Assembly (NCBI RefSeq): GCF_963678635.1
Contig: NC_087064.1
Location: 12,679,989-12,743,988, forward strand
DNA: 64,000 nt
Direction of reading: 5' to 3'
Origin: Symsagittifera roscoffensis
Taxonomy: Eukaryota; Xenacoelomorpha; Acoela; Convolutidae
Part shown: in pieces, positions 47,537 through 59,289 of the stretch
How the letters are laid out: every line of letters starts with the position of its first letter
How positions within the stretch are numbered: the first letter of the stretch is position 1
Program-made: the position numbers and the translations under genes
The notes under the pieces: generated by a model
The model's input: the letters and a program-made list of their open reading frames with translations, nothing else
Databases searched by the model: none
What the model was told of the DNA's origin: nothing

Positions 47537-48091
47537 ATCCCACTTGCTCTTTAGTCGGTGCTTCCTGTCCGTTATTCTCTCCGATATAAGCTGCCCAGGA
47601 AGGATGATGTTTGTCATTCTCTATGTACTTCATGCCTTCGCGGTATACGTCCTGAATCGTGACGCTGGTCTCTTTGAAGTCTGACGTCATTTCTTCTAAC
47701 TACTCTAAGACACGCAAATTTTTTTACTGCTTGCTTGTTTGACTGCTGTTGCTCATCATCAATTTGACCGATCTTCAAGTCTGATCTTCTGCTTTTGACC
47801 GATCTTCAAGCTACTCATTTTCCTGATTGTCGGCAATATCTATTTACTGAGACGCGAGTATTTCGTCTCCCGCTATCTTCTTCAGGTCTATCCTGTACAC
47901 TACAAAGTCGTTTCCGTAAGGATTGTTTTTTCTCGCGGATCTTTCTCTATTTCTTTGTCGTGTCTGCTCTATGAAAGGTCTGCTCGGTGTTATTCCTAAT
48001 TTCTCTGCATAGGGTAAAAATTCCTCGTCCACTTCGACTATGTCATTAGGATACAGGTCCAATGGCAGATTCGTTCCTTTCTCTAGGACTT
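47537..48091 (-). pseudogene. 3' end of pol in the deleted Ty3/gypsy remnant
   Basis: The ORF 47844-48227 runs from the integrase C terminus into a polar tail (LPYAEKLGITPSRPF, RERSARKNNPYGNDFVVYRI). After a stop, a further open stretch (about 47537-47690) encodes SVTIQDVYREGMKYIENDKH and ends at a stop. It occurs once, outside the tandem repeat. Function beyond being the tail of a pol polyprotein is unknown. Confidence 0.5.
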
Positions 48092-49225
48092 CATTCCTGT
48101 CATTCTTATCTCTGGTTCCTTTCTCATTGACTCCGCAGACAGGGTCCACTAAAATAATCGCCCTTCTCCGTGTCTTCAAGCATACTCCAGACTGCTGTGG
48201 ATGAGTTATGGAGTTTGATGTTCTCAAAGTGTAGAGCTCGGCCAGTGCTGAGTCTGTAGAAAACTCCCTCTTGATGTACTTCCCTTATCCTGAAAAGGTC
48301 CCTCCATTTCCTTAAGAGTTTATTAGTACCCTTCGTTGAGATCACATTCTGACCCATACATAATCTCCTACTGTTTAAGCTTTGTCAGCAGCTGCTTTCT
48401 TGTCAAATTTTTTCTTTGCCTGGCTCGCGCTTGTTGCGTGTTGCGTCTGCACAAGTCATTCAGCTCCTGTTGACAATTTATCACAGCCTTTTCGAGCCCT
48501 GTCAGCATCATCTGCGTACTGCTATAAGCCCTCATCACTTATGGCAAAAATCTATCCCAGTTTGTCATGTATCGGGAACGGTATACCCTCAACATCGATA
48601 CCAAATTTGGGTTTTGCCTCTCAGCTGAGCCATTTGTCTGTGGGTGGTACGTTGTAGAATGAGTTTGCGCTACTTGAGAACGCCTCATAAGCTCGTTGGC
48701 AGGCTCACCTACAAAACAGGCCATTTATTTGTCTGAAATGTCACCGGTAATCCATGCCTGGCTATCCAACTATTAATCAGATGATCGAAGTATCCTCAGC
48801 TGAGACCGTTATGCAGGCACAGCTTCTGAGTACTTCGTAAAATGATCAGACGGAAGTGGTTGAAAGACGGGTGTAGTGAGTTGCTAGCATGGTTATGAGC
48901 TCATCACGTTTAACAGCAACAAAGAATTTTGAGGGCACTGCAAGGCTCATCCTACTGTTTGACTCGTCTGGCTGCCGATGTCATCTTACATCTTCAAATC
49001 ATCCATGAATTTTCTATGGTCTCTCCTTTGCAGTGCTTACTTTTCTCAAAGCGCATCGTCGCGTGAAACCCCTGCATTCTTGAGCCGAAACGATTCAACA
49101 ATATCTCAAAAAACTTCTCGGCAATTTTGCTTTTTCTCTATGTTGCAATTCAGGGCTCTCCGTCTGGTTCGTCTTTATAACATCTCGCTTTCTTGAAACA
49201 CTCATGTCGATTTTACACTCATGTC
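48092..49225 (-). repeat. Tandem repeat of the gag-integrase block, distal unit
   Basis: About 1,134 bp, highly similar to 49226-50347 across its whole length. On the minus strand it holds, in several frames, a gag capsid stretch, the integrase core end HSTTYHPQTNGSAERQ followed by VSMLRVY, and the integrase C-terminal motif KLLRKWRDLFRIREV then VFYRLSTGRALHFENIKLH. The region corresponding to the second Asp of the DDE core has lost it. Confidence 0.9.
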
Positions 49226-50347
49226 GATTCCTGTCATTCTTATCTCTGGTTCCCTTCTCATTGACTCCGCAGGCAGGGTCCACTAAAATAATCGCCCTTC
49301 TCCATGTCTTCAAGCATACACCAGACTGCTGTGGATGAGTTATGGAGTTTGATGTTCTCAAAGTGTAGAGCTCGGCCAGTGCTGAGTCTGTAGAAAACTC
49401 CCTCTTGATGTACTTCCCTTATCTTGAAAAGGTCCCTCCATTTCCTTAAGAGTTTATTAGTACCCTTCGTTGAGATCACATTCTGACCCATACATAATCT
49501 CCTACTGTTTAAGCTTTGTCAGCAGCTGCTTTCTTGTCAAATTTTTTCTTTGCCTGGCTCGCGCTTGTTGCGTGTTGCGTCTGCACAAGTCATTCAGCTC
49601 CTGTTGACGATTCATCACAGCCTTTTCGAGCCCTGTCAGCATCATCTGCGTACTGCTATAAGCCCTCATCACTTATGGCAAAAATCTATCCCAGTTTGTC
49701 ATGCATCGGGAACGATATACCCTCAACATCGATACCAAATTTGGGTTTTGCCTCTCAGCTGAGCCATTTGTCTGTGGGTGGTACGTTTTAGAATGAGTTT
49801 GCGCTACTTGAGAACGCATCATGAGCTCGTTGGTAGGCTCACCTACAAAAAACAGGCCATTTATTTGTCTGAAATGTCACCGGTAATCCATGCCTGGCTA
49901 TCCAACTATTAATCAGATGATCGAAGTATCCTCAGCTGAGACCGTTATGCAGGCACAGCTTCTGAGTACTTCGTAAAATGATCAGACGGAAGTGGTTGAA
50001 AGACGGGTGTAGTGAGTTGCTAGCATGGTTATGAGCTCATCACGTTTTCCAGCATCAAAGAATTTTGAAGGCACTGCCAGGCTCAACCTACTGTTTGACT
50101 CGTCTGGCTGCCGATGTCATCTTACATCTTCAAATCATCCATGAATTTTCTATGGTCTCTCCTTTGCAGTGCTTACTTTTCTCAAAGCGCATCGTCGCGT
50201 GAAACCCCTGCATTCCTGAGCCGAAACGATTCAACAATATCTCAAAAAACTTCTCGGCAATTTTGCTTTTTCTCTATGTTGCAATTCAGGGCTCTCCGTC
50301 TGGTTCGTCTTTATAACATCTCGCTTTCTTGAACACTCAAGTCGATT
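49226..50347 (-). repeat. Tandem repeat of the gag-integrase block, proximal unit
   Basis: Near-identical to 48092-49225, with the same fusion point between gag and integrase in both units, so the deletion that removed protease, RT and RNase H happened before the duplication. Short frames 49258-49491 and 49095-49361 are the same integrase C-terminal pieces as in the other unit. Confidence 0.9.
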
Positions 50348-51750
50348 TTTCACTGCGCTCATTGGTCGTGAATAATCTCGCCAGGAACGTCTCTGAGGAT
50401 CGGTTCATAGGATTGAACGCTGTCGTTATTGCTGTAGTATCCCGAGTGTACCAAACGTGATCCTGAGTATCAGTGATTTGGGTCTCTAGAACATCCCCTT
50501 GTACCAAAGTCGTTTGGTTGAGCCCATTCCAGGGTTCGACTGAATCCATCCTTAAGAGCCACCTCTTCTACTCGCATGGGTGTCCCGCATGGGTCGGTAG
50601 TTCGAAGCTGGCATCCTGCCAGTTGAGCCTTCTTCCTAGCAGTTTGTTGGATTCATTGGCATGTGATTCCCAGTGGGGTTGTTTGCTGGGTTACCCCTTT
50701 CTCTAGTGGACCAAACTGGTCTTCCTTTACTTGAGGGTTAAGAGACCATCTAGCTAGTCCATTATGGCTTGGGATCGTCTTCCCATGATGGGCTCTAGTC
50801 CAACATCGAGAGTCCCAAGAGTCTGCTCTTGTTGAATGCGAAGTTGCTCTCTATCATTTCTAATCTGTTGCTCCATCTGTTCAGCTTCTCGAGTCGTTCG
50901 CGATAAGTTTCTGCCCAAATAATCATAATTATCTTAATCATGTGCTTCTCACTTTGGCTTGCTTCCTGTTTGTTGCGAAGTATCTCCTCTCGCAAGCCTT
51001 CTCGTTCGATGAGAACCGGTCTCTCCACGTCACCACTTCTGTTCACCACTTCTGCTCACCCATCTTGTTTATGATTTTGGTCAGGGCTTCTTCTATTGAT
51101 ATCCCGTCATTGACCAATGATGTCAATGGTGGTGGCGTCATTTTGATTGTGGCAGTCAATTTATTGATAGGCGAAACTCGCGAGCACCCCTCTACCTTGA
51201 CGGTCCGTCGTATTCCGCCTCAAATTCTCTCAAAGGCATCCTTGTCCTAGTGGCTGCGGTCTTAGTCACGCCAGTATGATTGGCAGAATTGGCTTGCGTC
51301 AAAAAATCGCTAGAATAGTACCAAACTGATCTGAGGAGCCACTCTATGCCTTGACGGGCATCTCTTTCTCATGAGTCAAGCTGGTGAAGCTCAGCTGTGT
51401 TCTGTAATTAGCCTCTTCTTTGTTATTGTCGATCTTCTCTTGAGTATCGATCTCATCACCAAATCCCGCTCCCATGGTAAATTGGAATAAAAATTCAACA
51501 TTATTCTTCAGACTTTGCGACAAAGAAGAAGAAGTGACTGCCTTTACTGATTCACCCTGCATCATCAAATGGTCAATGGGTGAATCCTCAACCGCTCGTT
51601 TTTCATTCAAAATGTTGGAGATTTCCGACAATTCTTCTGGATCCAGAGTCCCGGTCGAAGTCGCAGAGTCCTGTCCCTGTTCTACTGGAGTAGATCCACT
51701 GGCTAGATATCTGGTCCCGTTCTCCTCGTTCCTTAGTGTTTCCTGATCCT
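50337..51750 (-). pseudogene. N-terminal gag region of the deleted Ty3/gypsy remnant
   Basis: Three minus-strand frames lie in series: 51344-51631 (acidic, SEISNILNEKRAVEDSPID, extending upstream in frame to about 51750), 50795-51049 (basic and coiled-coil-like, AETYRERLEKLNRWSNRLE) and 50337-50549. They precede the capsid-like stretch in the tandem repeat. Their position and charge pattern fit a gag N terminus, but no diagnostic motif is present in this part alone. Confidence 0.45.
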
Positions 51751-51880
51751 CATTGTGAACTAGACTCTACTTCCAGTGTTGCTGCTTTAGCTTTCTGACC
51801 CCTGAATTTACCACTTCTTCTGAAAATTTCTTTCACTTCTTCCTCCAAGCCTCGAGTTCAGTGAATTCCTGTCTTGTTTT

Positions 51881-52496
51881 AGTATAAACTCCCAGTTAAA
51901 AAATAGTAAGTTCACTTAGCTTTTGGTAAATTTTTCAAATTTAAATAAGAAAACAATGAGAAAATTCCTTTTTTGCGCTGCTGTCAGTCTGTCGCAATTT
52001 CAAAGTCGAACTTGTTTCTTAAGAAAAAAATTTCCCTGTTTAGTGTTACGCGAAATAGACAACAGCTAGTTATATTTTTCTCTGGTGGGCGACTATTGCA
52101 CCCACCGAGTTTTGTGTTGCCCAAAAACCTAATAAAACTCTCAAAGCAACCACTTCTCCGAAAAACAAATCCAAAGCGAGTTATATCAATAGTGTGTCTC
52201 TGTTATTGATTTAACGTAGAGTAGCGAATTTCCTGGTTTATATATGTATGAACCTTTTTTTCGTTGTCTGTTTGTTTTGTATAAAGACAAAACATCAGCG
52301 CAGTCACTGGTTTCTTGTCGGTCTCGGTCCGCCCATCTGTCCCAAAATGGTCTTAAATCCATTAACTTTTACTAGATGACTTGTTTCGTGTTTCAGGCGC
52401 AATTTCTGCGTTTTACTCACGGCGAAGAGTTGCTTTTGTGAATTATACGGTTCTACGCTCACGTTCATAGACGGTGATTGATCTGTTTTATGACTT
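51881..52496. other. No gene recognised
   Basis: A+T-rich sequence with short frames only. Confidence 0.45.
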
Positions 52497-52875
52497 TTAG
52501 GGTTCAGCATTTGAGGATTCTTCCGGACCAGCAAAAATTGGCGACCTTGCGGATTGGCAAAAACGGTTCCTTTCGAATTGAGACCCATACGGATTGGCGA
52601 GAGTGGAGCCCTTCCGGATCGTCAAAAAGGTGGGAACCTTCCGGATCGCCAGATATGGGACCCTTTCAAATCGGCTCAAATTGGGACACTTGCGGATTGA
52701 TAAAATGAGATCCTTGCTAATCGGCGAAAGGGTGACCCTTACGGATTGGTGAAACGGTCCTACTTTGGTCAAACGGAGTGGAAACCTCTTGATTGGGACC
52801 CGTCCGGATTGTTTAAAATGAGGACCCTTCTGATTACATTCGAGAATTTGAGACTTTGCGGATACGATCCTAGAT
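52497..52875. repeat. Degenerate minisatellite, unit about 33 bp
   Basis: A unit close to 'CCTTnCGGATTGGCnAAAnG' followed by about 10 further bases recurs roughly ten times with substitutions and small indels. The frames on both strands (52478-52708 plus; 52497-52895 minus) are open because of the repeat, so I do not treat them as genes. Confidence 0.8.
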
Positions 52876-55027
52876 CTCCTAATAATTAAAATCAACTAAT
52901 TGATAAGGGTTCGATTTGATTCTGGATCTTTCCGGATCCAATGTAAACTGCTTATTTTGAAAATTCACCCAACAAGGAAAGCAGATTTACTTTCGTCCTA
53001 CCTGCTTACCTCAGAGGTCTCTGGCCCTTCCTAGTCGTTGAAAACCTTGTTCACCCGTTGATACCGGTAGGGCTACAAATGTTTTTTTTTTTTGATAAGT
53101 TTTACGAGACGGGAAGGGTCTACCTTCAAAACCATTTTTTTTTGCTAAAGACTTTTAAAAAAATTTATGGTCAATTTTTCCAGAAAAAACACTATTTTAT
53201 CTATAAGTTTATTCAATTTCTGATCTAATGGTACAAAAATATGCCGGAGCGTTTGGTTCTCGAGTTATAAAAAGAAACGTCTTTGTCTGAACTCAAAAAA
53301 ATTTTCGATCCTATAGCTTCCGCAAAATTTTTGTTTTTGCAAATTTATTATTATGCCTTAAAACGTTTTGATCTGAGCTCTAAAGACTTACCCTTTTTAG
53401 TGCAAAACCAAAGAAAAGCGTTCTGGCCGAAAAAAAATTGCCAAAAAAAAACACAATCAAATATGGACACATCTGGATTGGTGAATCCACTAAACTAAAC
53501 TCGTTAAGTCCAATTTCTCTGGAATAAACTCGTGAAGTCCAATTTCTCGGGAAGGTTACCGGTACACAGGTTGCAAAGCTTGTCGATTCACAAGTGTATA
53601 ATAACTAAAAAAATTTCTTAGTTTGATCCAAAGTTTTGAAAAAAAAATTTCTTTGCGGCGTTTCGGTTTTCCAAAAACTGCGAAAAAATTTAATGATTCC
53701 CCGACAAATTTTAATTGGTTTCTCCTGTTATTTTAGTCAAAAAGAACGTAACTCACAAATTAAAGGATTTTTACTGGTTTTGAAAATGGAGACAACCAAG
53801 AAATTGCGTTTTGTGGGTGGATCAAAATATCAATACTTTTACCTTAAAATTTGGTCTGTTGATGGTATATTTGGTTGTAAAACGGAGTGGGATTATTGGA
53901 AAAAAAGGTAGTAAAAGTAATAATACTAAAAATAATATGATCCTAAGCTTCCGTTCAAAATCTAAGGGGTTTAACTAAGGGGTTTAATTGGGAAAATTGC
54001 AACTCGGTAAAGCGTCACTACAGTGGAGTCACTATCGTGCAACCCACAGATTGATATCGTAATTTCTGTACAGCAAAAGTTACAAAACTATTCAACGATA
54101 CCCAACAGTCGATTTTTTTTGTCCTTCTGACCCTGCTTGCCGCTTTTTGCTCTGCTGGATTGGGCTTCTTCTTCAATCACTTGACACTTTCGGGTTGATT
54201 GGAAATTAGGATTAACGTGCCTAAATACTCAAATAACCGTAGAGCACAGGCACAAGAGAAAAAGTTACAGATTGATCAAAATGATTGGGTTTGGGATAAA
54301 TAAAAATATATTACAACAACCAACGGAAAAGTCGTATCGCATCTCGTCTCGAAGGGTGATCTTCTTGTTATTATGTTTTTTAATTGTTTTTTAGTTTTTT
54401 GTTTATATATATATTTTTTGGATAAAATACTGCTCATTGTTTGGTTTCCTAGATATCTTTAGTTGTTTCAATTAACGGTCGAGGAACGATTTGGCGGTCA
54501 ACCCCACTCCCATTTTTCACGGTACGTGATATTTTGGTGCTAACTGGATTAAAAAGTTTTATCTGGGGAATCCGGATTGCTTTTGCGTTTCGCACCAACT
54601 TTTAGGCTGTCATTTAGGAGCATATTGTGAGCTTCTGCTTGGCGCGGAGGCTTCTGTTAACGGGCTTGCCGATTATGGTTTTACGAATAACAACCAGGAG
54701 CGCCATGAAAAAACATGTAACAGTTAGCGTGGAAGTATTTACAAACGGAAAGTAAGTTAGATCCTGAAAAAATTAGCTAGCTTCTAAATAAAGCTTAACG
54801 TGCTTCAAACTGTCTCTACCATTGCAAATTAAAAGTGGTTCGCGTAAGATTGGGTCGACAAAAACGTTACTGTTCAAAGGCTATCAGCCAAACCGCGCAA
54901 ACTAACATAGTTACATGTGAAATTAATGAGCTCTTAGCATCCCAGACCTCGAGGTCACTTTACAAAACGGGGCTGGTACACTGATATTTTAAGTCACTAC
55001 ATTGCTTTTGTTTTAGTACAGTACAGA
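52876..55027. other. No gene recognised
   Basis: A+T-rich sequence. A short direct repeat (ACTCGTnAAGTCCAATTTCT at about 53501 and 53528) is the only structure seen. The frame at 53636-53911 has no recognised motif. Confidence 0.45.
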
Positions 55028-55143
55028 AAATCGCCCATCCATCGGAGATGGTCTTATAATAGTACGTCTCGATGTTTGAAAAAGAAAAACAATTTCTTAT
55101 CATTCATTTTCCATTAAATTGCTTCAAGTCAAAATCAACAACA
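55028..55143 (-). repeat. Probable 3' LTR of the copia element
   Basis: Matches 57928-58024 in patches: AATCGCCCAT, TCTTATAATAnTACG, TTTTCCATTA and GTCAAAATCAACAAC, with indels. On the minus strand it starts TGTTGTTGATTTTG directly after a purine run. The other end lacks a clear CA. Confidence 0.45.
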
Positions 55144-55164
55144 TTTTTTTCTATATCAAAAACC

Positions 55165-55463
55165 TATTAGCTCTTTGTTATTGGGTTACCAGAAGGTAAA
55201 GCCATCAGATCCCATGTTTTATTTTCTACAAGACTACTGAATTCTTTTTTCATTGCAGCTTGCCATTTTCCAGCACCAGCTGACAAAATTGCTTCCTCAT
55301 AATTTAGTGGAACATTGCCATTGACGCTAGCAGTCATTGCAAAATTATAGTTTTCATCAGTAGAAAAATCATAATCGTAGTGCCATCTTGTTCTGCGAAT
55401 CATCCGACCTGTTCTATTAAGTTTAGCAATATCAAGTCCCAAAGCAAAAAAGTTCTTCATCAC
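55165..55463 (-). pseudogene. Copia reverse transcriptase, N-terminal fragment
   Basis: A 98-codon frame with VPLNYEEAILSAGAGKWQAA then MKKEFSSLVENKTWDL, the conserved start of the Ty1/copia RT domain. It stops just after, before any catalytic Asp motif, and runs straight into the putative purine tract and LTR, so the remainder was deleted. Confidence 0.8.
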
Positions 55464-55737
55464 TCATAGATTGTTCTCTTGATTAAGATGATGTAGAATG
55501 TTTTGGTAAAAATTGTATCGAAGTGTTAGGAATGGGGGAAGTAGTATTTTGCAGATTGTCTGCAGTTGGAGTGTGAGGAGAAGACTCAATGGCATCAGAT
55601 ATATCAAGTTCATCGTGAGTTGTGTATTTTTCACGTGTATTTAAGTAGATTGGACTATCTTAAATCTCCATTTGCACATTATGAGGACTAAATGCTAAAG
55701 ATACTCTTTGAGAAGTATCAATAGTTGTAGAACCAGC

Positions 55738-56676
55738 TCACCCTGTCGGTGACAACGGCTTTTCAAGAGTAGTTAATGTTTCATTCGCATCAGTTGCACC
55801 TGTTTGGGCATTATTGACCCCCACTGAATCTCTGACAGCCCCCACTGGTTCATTGCCCAGAAAAGATAAAACAACAGCAGGTCTTGATCCATCATCGAGA
55901 CCTGGGAACTGTTCTTCGTGAAACTTCACATTCCCAGAGAGATAAAGTTTCTTTTTCAGAAAATCTTATAAAATATATGCAGGACTCGAACCGTCAAAAC
56001 CAGTAAAAACTACCTTTTTGCTTTTGGGTAATAACTTGCGCTGTTGGGTTTCAATTTTTGACATACTTAAGCAACCAAAATATAAATGATGAAGACTGGG
56101 TTGGTTTCCCAAAAACATTTCGTAGTGTGTTTTATCATCATTAATAGCAGATGTTAGTACACGATTTCTTGGGAATACTACAGTATTAACTGCGTTACAC
56201 AAAACGATTATGGTAGTTTTGACGATAATAAAAGAGCCCGTGCATTGACAAAAATCGATGGCCAATAGCGCTCGTCTATACCATTTTGATGAGGAGAATC
56301 AGGACATGTAAATGGCTGTGCAATGCTGTTATTCCTGCAAAAATTCTAAAGTTTGCGCAGAATATATACCCCACCATTAACTGACCTGAGTGTAAATCCA
56401 GTTACATTACATGGTTAATCCGCCGTTTTAAGAAAAAGTTGTAGTAGTTTTGCTAACGACTCGCCTTTAGAAGCAATAAAACAACCTTTGCATATCTTGA
56501 AAAATCATCAATAAAAGATATTGCATATTTATTTCCATGCAATGATTCCGGAAAAGGTGCACAAACGTCACTGTGAACAAGTTAAAATTTTCGTGTTGCC
56601 CTAACTTGAGGGTTTTAGTTATGTCAGACAGAGATATCTTATATTCTGAACACGTAGTACACTTATCGGTTGCCAA
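55738..56676 (-). pseudogene. Copia integrase remnants
   Basis: 56467-56676 has the second half of the zinc module (CTTCSEYKIS) and GQHENFNLF before the core. 55966-56265 holds the core end (NRVLTSAINDDKTHYEMFLG, then PSLHHLYFGCLS and SKKVVFTGFDGSSPAYIL). 55738-55929 continues with KFHEEQFPGLDDGSRP, the usual stretch after the core. The pieces sit in different frames, and some catalytic residues are lost in the gaps. Confidence 0.8.
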
Positions 56677-56926
56677 TGAACCGGAAAAACCATGCCTTTT
56701 ACAGCTTGATTTGGAGTTTTCTTCAATGTTTCACAGTTTGCATGTAAAAACCTTGCTTGCCACATAGAAATAGACACTGCCGACATATTCGGCTCTTTTG
56801 CACTATGTTTAAATCAAAAAAGACCATCTCTTTCAATGAAATGAGCTTTATGTTGTCCCACACGTATATGCGGTTTTTGGTTAAAAATCACTGTGATTCT
56901 TTGCTTAACTAGCAGTGAAACAGTTA

Positions 56927-57194
56927 TCAAATGAAATTTGAACCTCGGTACTTACAATTTGCGATGGAGATTAAACGTGTAGTTAGCTTTATTACGATCG
57001 TAGAAGGGGAGACAAACTTCTCCAACTCCATGTACTCGCTTTTGCGTCCCATCCCGTTTAGTAATGAACATCGCACTTCCGCCCCTTCTAGCATAGAAAG
57101 CGTCTTGAGTTTTAGTTTGTCTGGAATGATATTGTTCGTGCATCCACAGTCTATCACAAAATTCCTCGACCCATTTGAAGTTGCAGTTAGTCAA
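56927..57194 (-). pseudogene. Copia protease remnant
   Basis: Two overlapping frames (56927-57157 and 56952-57194) together give a copia-type aspartic protease start: NFKWVEEF, then IDCGCTNNIIPDKLKLKTL. The active-site triplet D-S/T-G appears as D-C-G, and a frameshift separates the pieces, so it is inactive. Confidence 0.65.
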
Positions 57195-57234
57195 ACCCAG
57201 AGAAACTCTCTTGATGGTTGCTAAAATTTTGCTT

Positions 57235-57898
57235 GTTTCATGTTGCTTTGCATATCACCTGTCAGCAGTGTGGTTGTTACGTCCACACTTTGTACAGTAC
57301 AAGGTTTTCTTGTTTCCTGGTCCAGTCCCTCCATTGTATCCTCCTCGAATAGTTCTATGAATCGCTGGAGCCGCAATGGACGTAGAACTCGTATCTTGCT
57401 TGTTTGAGCTCCCCCAGTGATCGTTCAATCATTCGCTCTTTCAATTGTAGATATGATATTTGCTGGAACTGTATTGCAGCTATGAATGAGTCGTATTCTT
57501 GTGGCAATGCTCTAAGCACTATGGTTATTTTCAGGTTCTCGCTGATCTCTTCATCTTCAGATTGTAGTTTGAACACAATGTTGTCCACTTTGTTTAGAAA
57601 TTCTTTCATTTGGCTTGTTCGAATCTGCCCAAATGTTTTTTTTTGCAAGTATTTCCATATTTCGAATCAGTTTCTGTTATTCTGAGCAATGATCATCTGC
57701 AAACTAGCATCATTGGCGCGCATAATGAAATCCTGATACTACTTCTACTGAACAGCAATGTCTGTTGGTTTCGATAATTTTTTCAGATTCTTTATTTAAG
57801 TTTTTATCTTCAATATAGGCTAGGAATCGGTCTTAGCATACAAGAAATTTTTCGGGTATTCCATTGAAAATGAGCAGTTTCTTTTGCTCGGAATCCAT
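57235..57898 (-). pseudogene. Copia gag remnant with broken zinc knuckle
   Basis: An ATG at 57898 opens a frame beginning MDSEQKKLLIFNGIPEKF. After in-frame stops it continues (57355-57648) with LKITIVLRALPQEYDSFIAA and LKERMIERSLGEL, the classic copia gag core. Further on, about 57245-57300, CTKCGRNNHTADR is a CCHC knuckle whose last Cys codon has become TGA. Confidence 0.8.
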
Positions 57899-57927
57899 CA
57901 AAATTTTGGTGCTTGGAAGCTTCAATC

Positions 57928-58024
57928 GCCCATAGCCTCTTATAATACTACGCCTGGAGGTTTGACAAAAAAAAATTTTCTCCTTTATTTTCCATTACAG
58001 TGGTTTTTGTCAAAATCAACAACT
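57928..58024 (-). repeat. Probable 5' LTR of the copia element
   Basis: Partner of 55028-55143 by patchy similarity. It lies about 30 bp before the gag ATG, the position expected of a 5' LTR, but I could not recognise a primer binding site. Confidence 0.4.
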
Positions 58025-58925
58025 TTTATTTAACCGCATTATTTTTGATGTCAATTTGAAAAGTAAGAAGTCATAACTCAATATTGTTTCACTCTTTTCT
58101 CGAATATAGCAACTACAATTTCGTTTAGAGTCTTTTGGTTCTAAACAACCATATCTGAAAATTGTCCAAACACAGACGAGTATTTCAACTGAAGGATCGA
58201 ACTTTTTTTCTCATTTCCTAGCTTCTCATATCCTTAACATGAACTTTGTTCTTTATGAATTAAAGCCAAGTCATTCGAGAAAACTAAATTCTGTTAAAAT
58301 AACTGTTTCAATTTTCCTGAAGAAGCGTCCTCTTCACGACCAGGACAGGCTGAAATTCCTCTTGTCAGAATGCTGATTTGCGAGATATGCCACGCAACGA
58401 TTGTAACTGTACAGACGTTTCAGTTCTGTGGGTGCTCTTCTCTGAATTTCAATTGTTCCCACAATTGTTCCGTCAAACATCAAAATTTAGGAGTATCGAC
58501 TTCGATCCAAAGTGATCTTTCCTAATCCGGTTCTTTTTTTTCATACACATTCGTTAATCATCAAAATTGACGTATATCACAGTCATTTTTCTCGGAATAA
58601 AAATCGTCTTTTCTTACTAAATTTGACGGTATTTTGGTCGAATAGCACAAAAATATCTTACGCGAAAAGGTAAGGGGCTGTCTAATTAAGAAGAATTGAG
58701 ACTCTCGCCTACCAACATTGCTGAGTAAAGTTTTGCATTAGTTTGTTTAAGGTGACTTCAAGAAGTGGTTCGTATTGAAGTAAAACTGAAGATCTTACAA
58801 TGGCCCGAAGCATTCAAACGAGTTTACAATTTTGATACGTTCGGAGGATGAATGTGATTGAGTTGTACCAAATGATCAAAGATCATTAAAAGTGTCATAC
58901 AGATCTTTATTTCAAAACTTAAAAA
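58025..58925. other. No gene recognised
   Basis: A+T-rich sequence between the copia and Penelope-like elements with no recognised content. Confidence 0.45.
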
Positions 58926-59125
58926 AATATAGTCAATCACAACTTCACAATTATTACTAAAATTATGTAACAATTAATATGTAACATAATTTTTCATTTG
59001 GTCACAAATTTCTGAGAGTTTTTGCCTCTTTTGATTTTACAATTCCGCTTTGTCGCTAATTTCATCTAACTTTTTTTGTTTTAGCCAAATTTTTTCGATT
59101 CTGGAACTATAGCCTTAGTGTCAGC
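58926..59125. repeat. Left inverted repeat of the Penelope-like element
   Basis: Reverse complement of 59584-59802 with substitutions and an insertion of about 15 bp in the right arm. A partial direct copy of its inner end follows at 59137-59193 (TTTTTCGATCCTGGTACTAT then AGCCTTAG). Confidence 0.8.
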
Positions 59126-59289
59126 TCCGGGGGAATTTTTTGTTTTTGCCAAAATTTTTCGATCCTGGTACTATAGCCTTAGTCAATTTCCGGCGAATCA
59201 CAGTCAGACTTTAGCAAAAAAAGGTGCGCGATATTACCAATGCGCAGATAATATTCACGACGAGGAAAATGAAAACTTGCATACCCTCT

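Larger units (their letters stand above)
47537..51880 (-). mobile_element. Internally deleted and rearranged Ty3/gypsy remnant
   Basis: Minus-strand pieces read in order: an acidic gag start (51.8-50.8 kb), gag capsid sequence, then integrase core and C terminus, with no protease, RT or RNase H between. The gag-integrase block is present twice in tandem. Codon-level matches survive in many short frames, all broken. It differs from the 34.7-40.5 kb element in sequence and integrase type. I did not find LTRs, so the outer limits are those of coding similarity. Confidence 0.75.
55028..58024 (-). mobile_element. Decayed Ty1/copia retrotransposon, truncated inside RT
   Basis: In minus-strand order: gag, zinc knuckle, protease, integrase, then the first part of RT, which is the Ty1/copia order (integrase before RT). 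Pieces are broken by stops and frameshifts. Similar sequences of about 100 bp at both ends (55028-55143 and 57928-58024) are probable LTRs, with a purine run (AGAAAAAAA on the minus strand, 55144-55152) before the 3' one. The rest of RT and the RNase H are missing. Confidence 0.8.

Noticed and set aside
48382-49791. Repeated plus-strand frame of 91 codons with a signal-peptide-like start
   Set aside because: It is antisense to the gag-integrase repeat; the hydrophobic start comes from reversed integrase sequence, and its duplication simply follows the 1.13-kb tandem repeat.
52478-52895. Overlapping open frames on both strands near 52.5-52.9 kb
   Set aside because: They translate a degenerate 33-bp tandem repeat; the repeat explains their openness and no protein motif is present.
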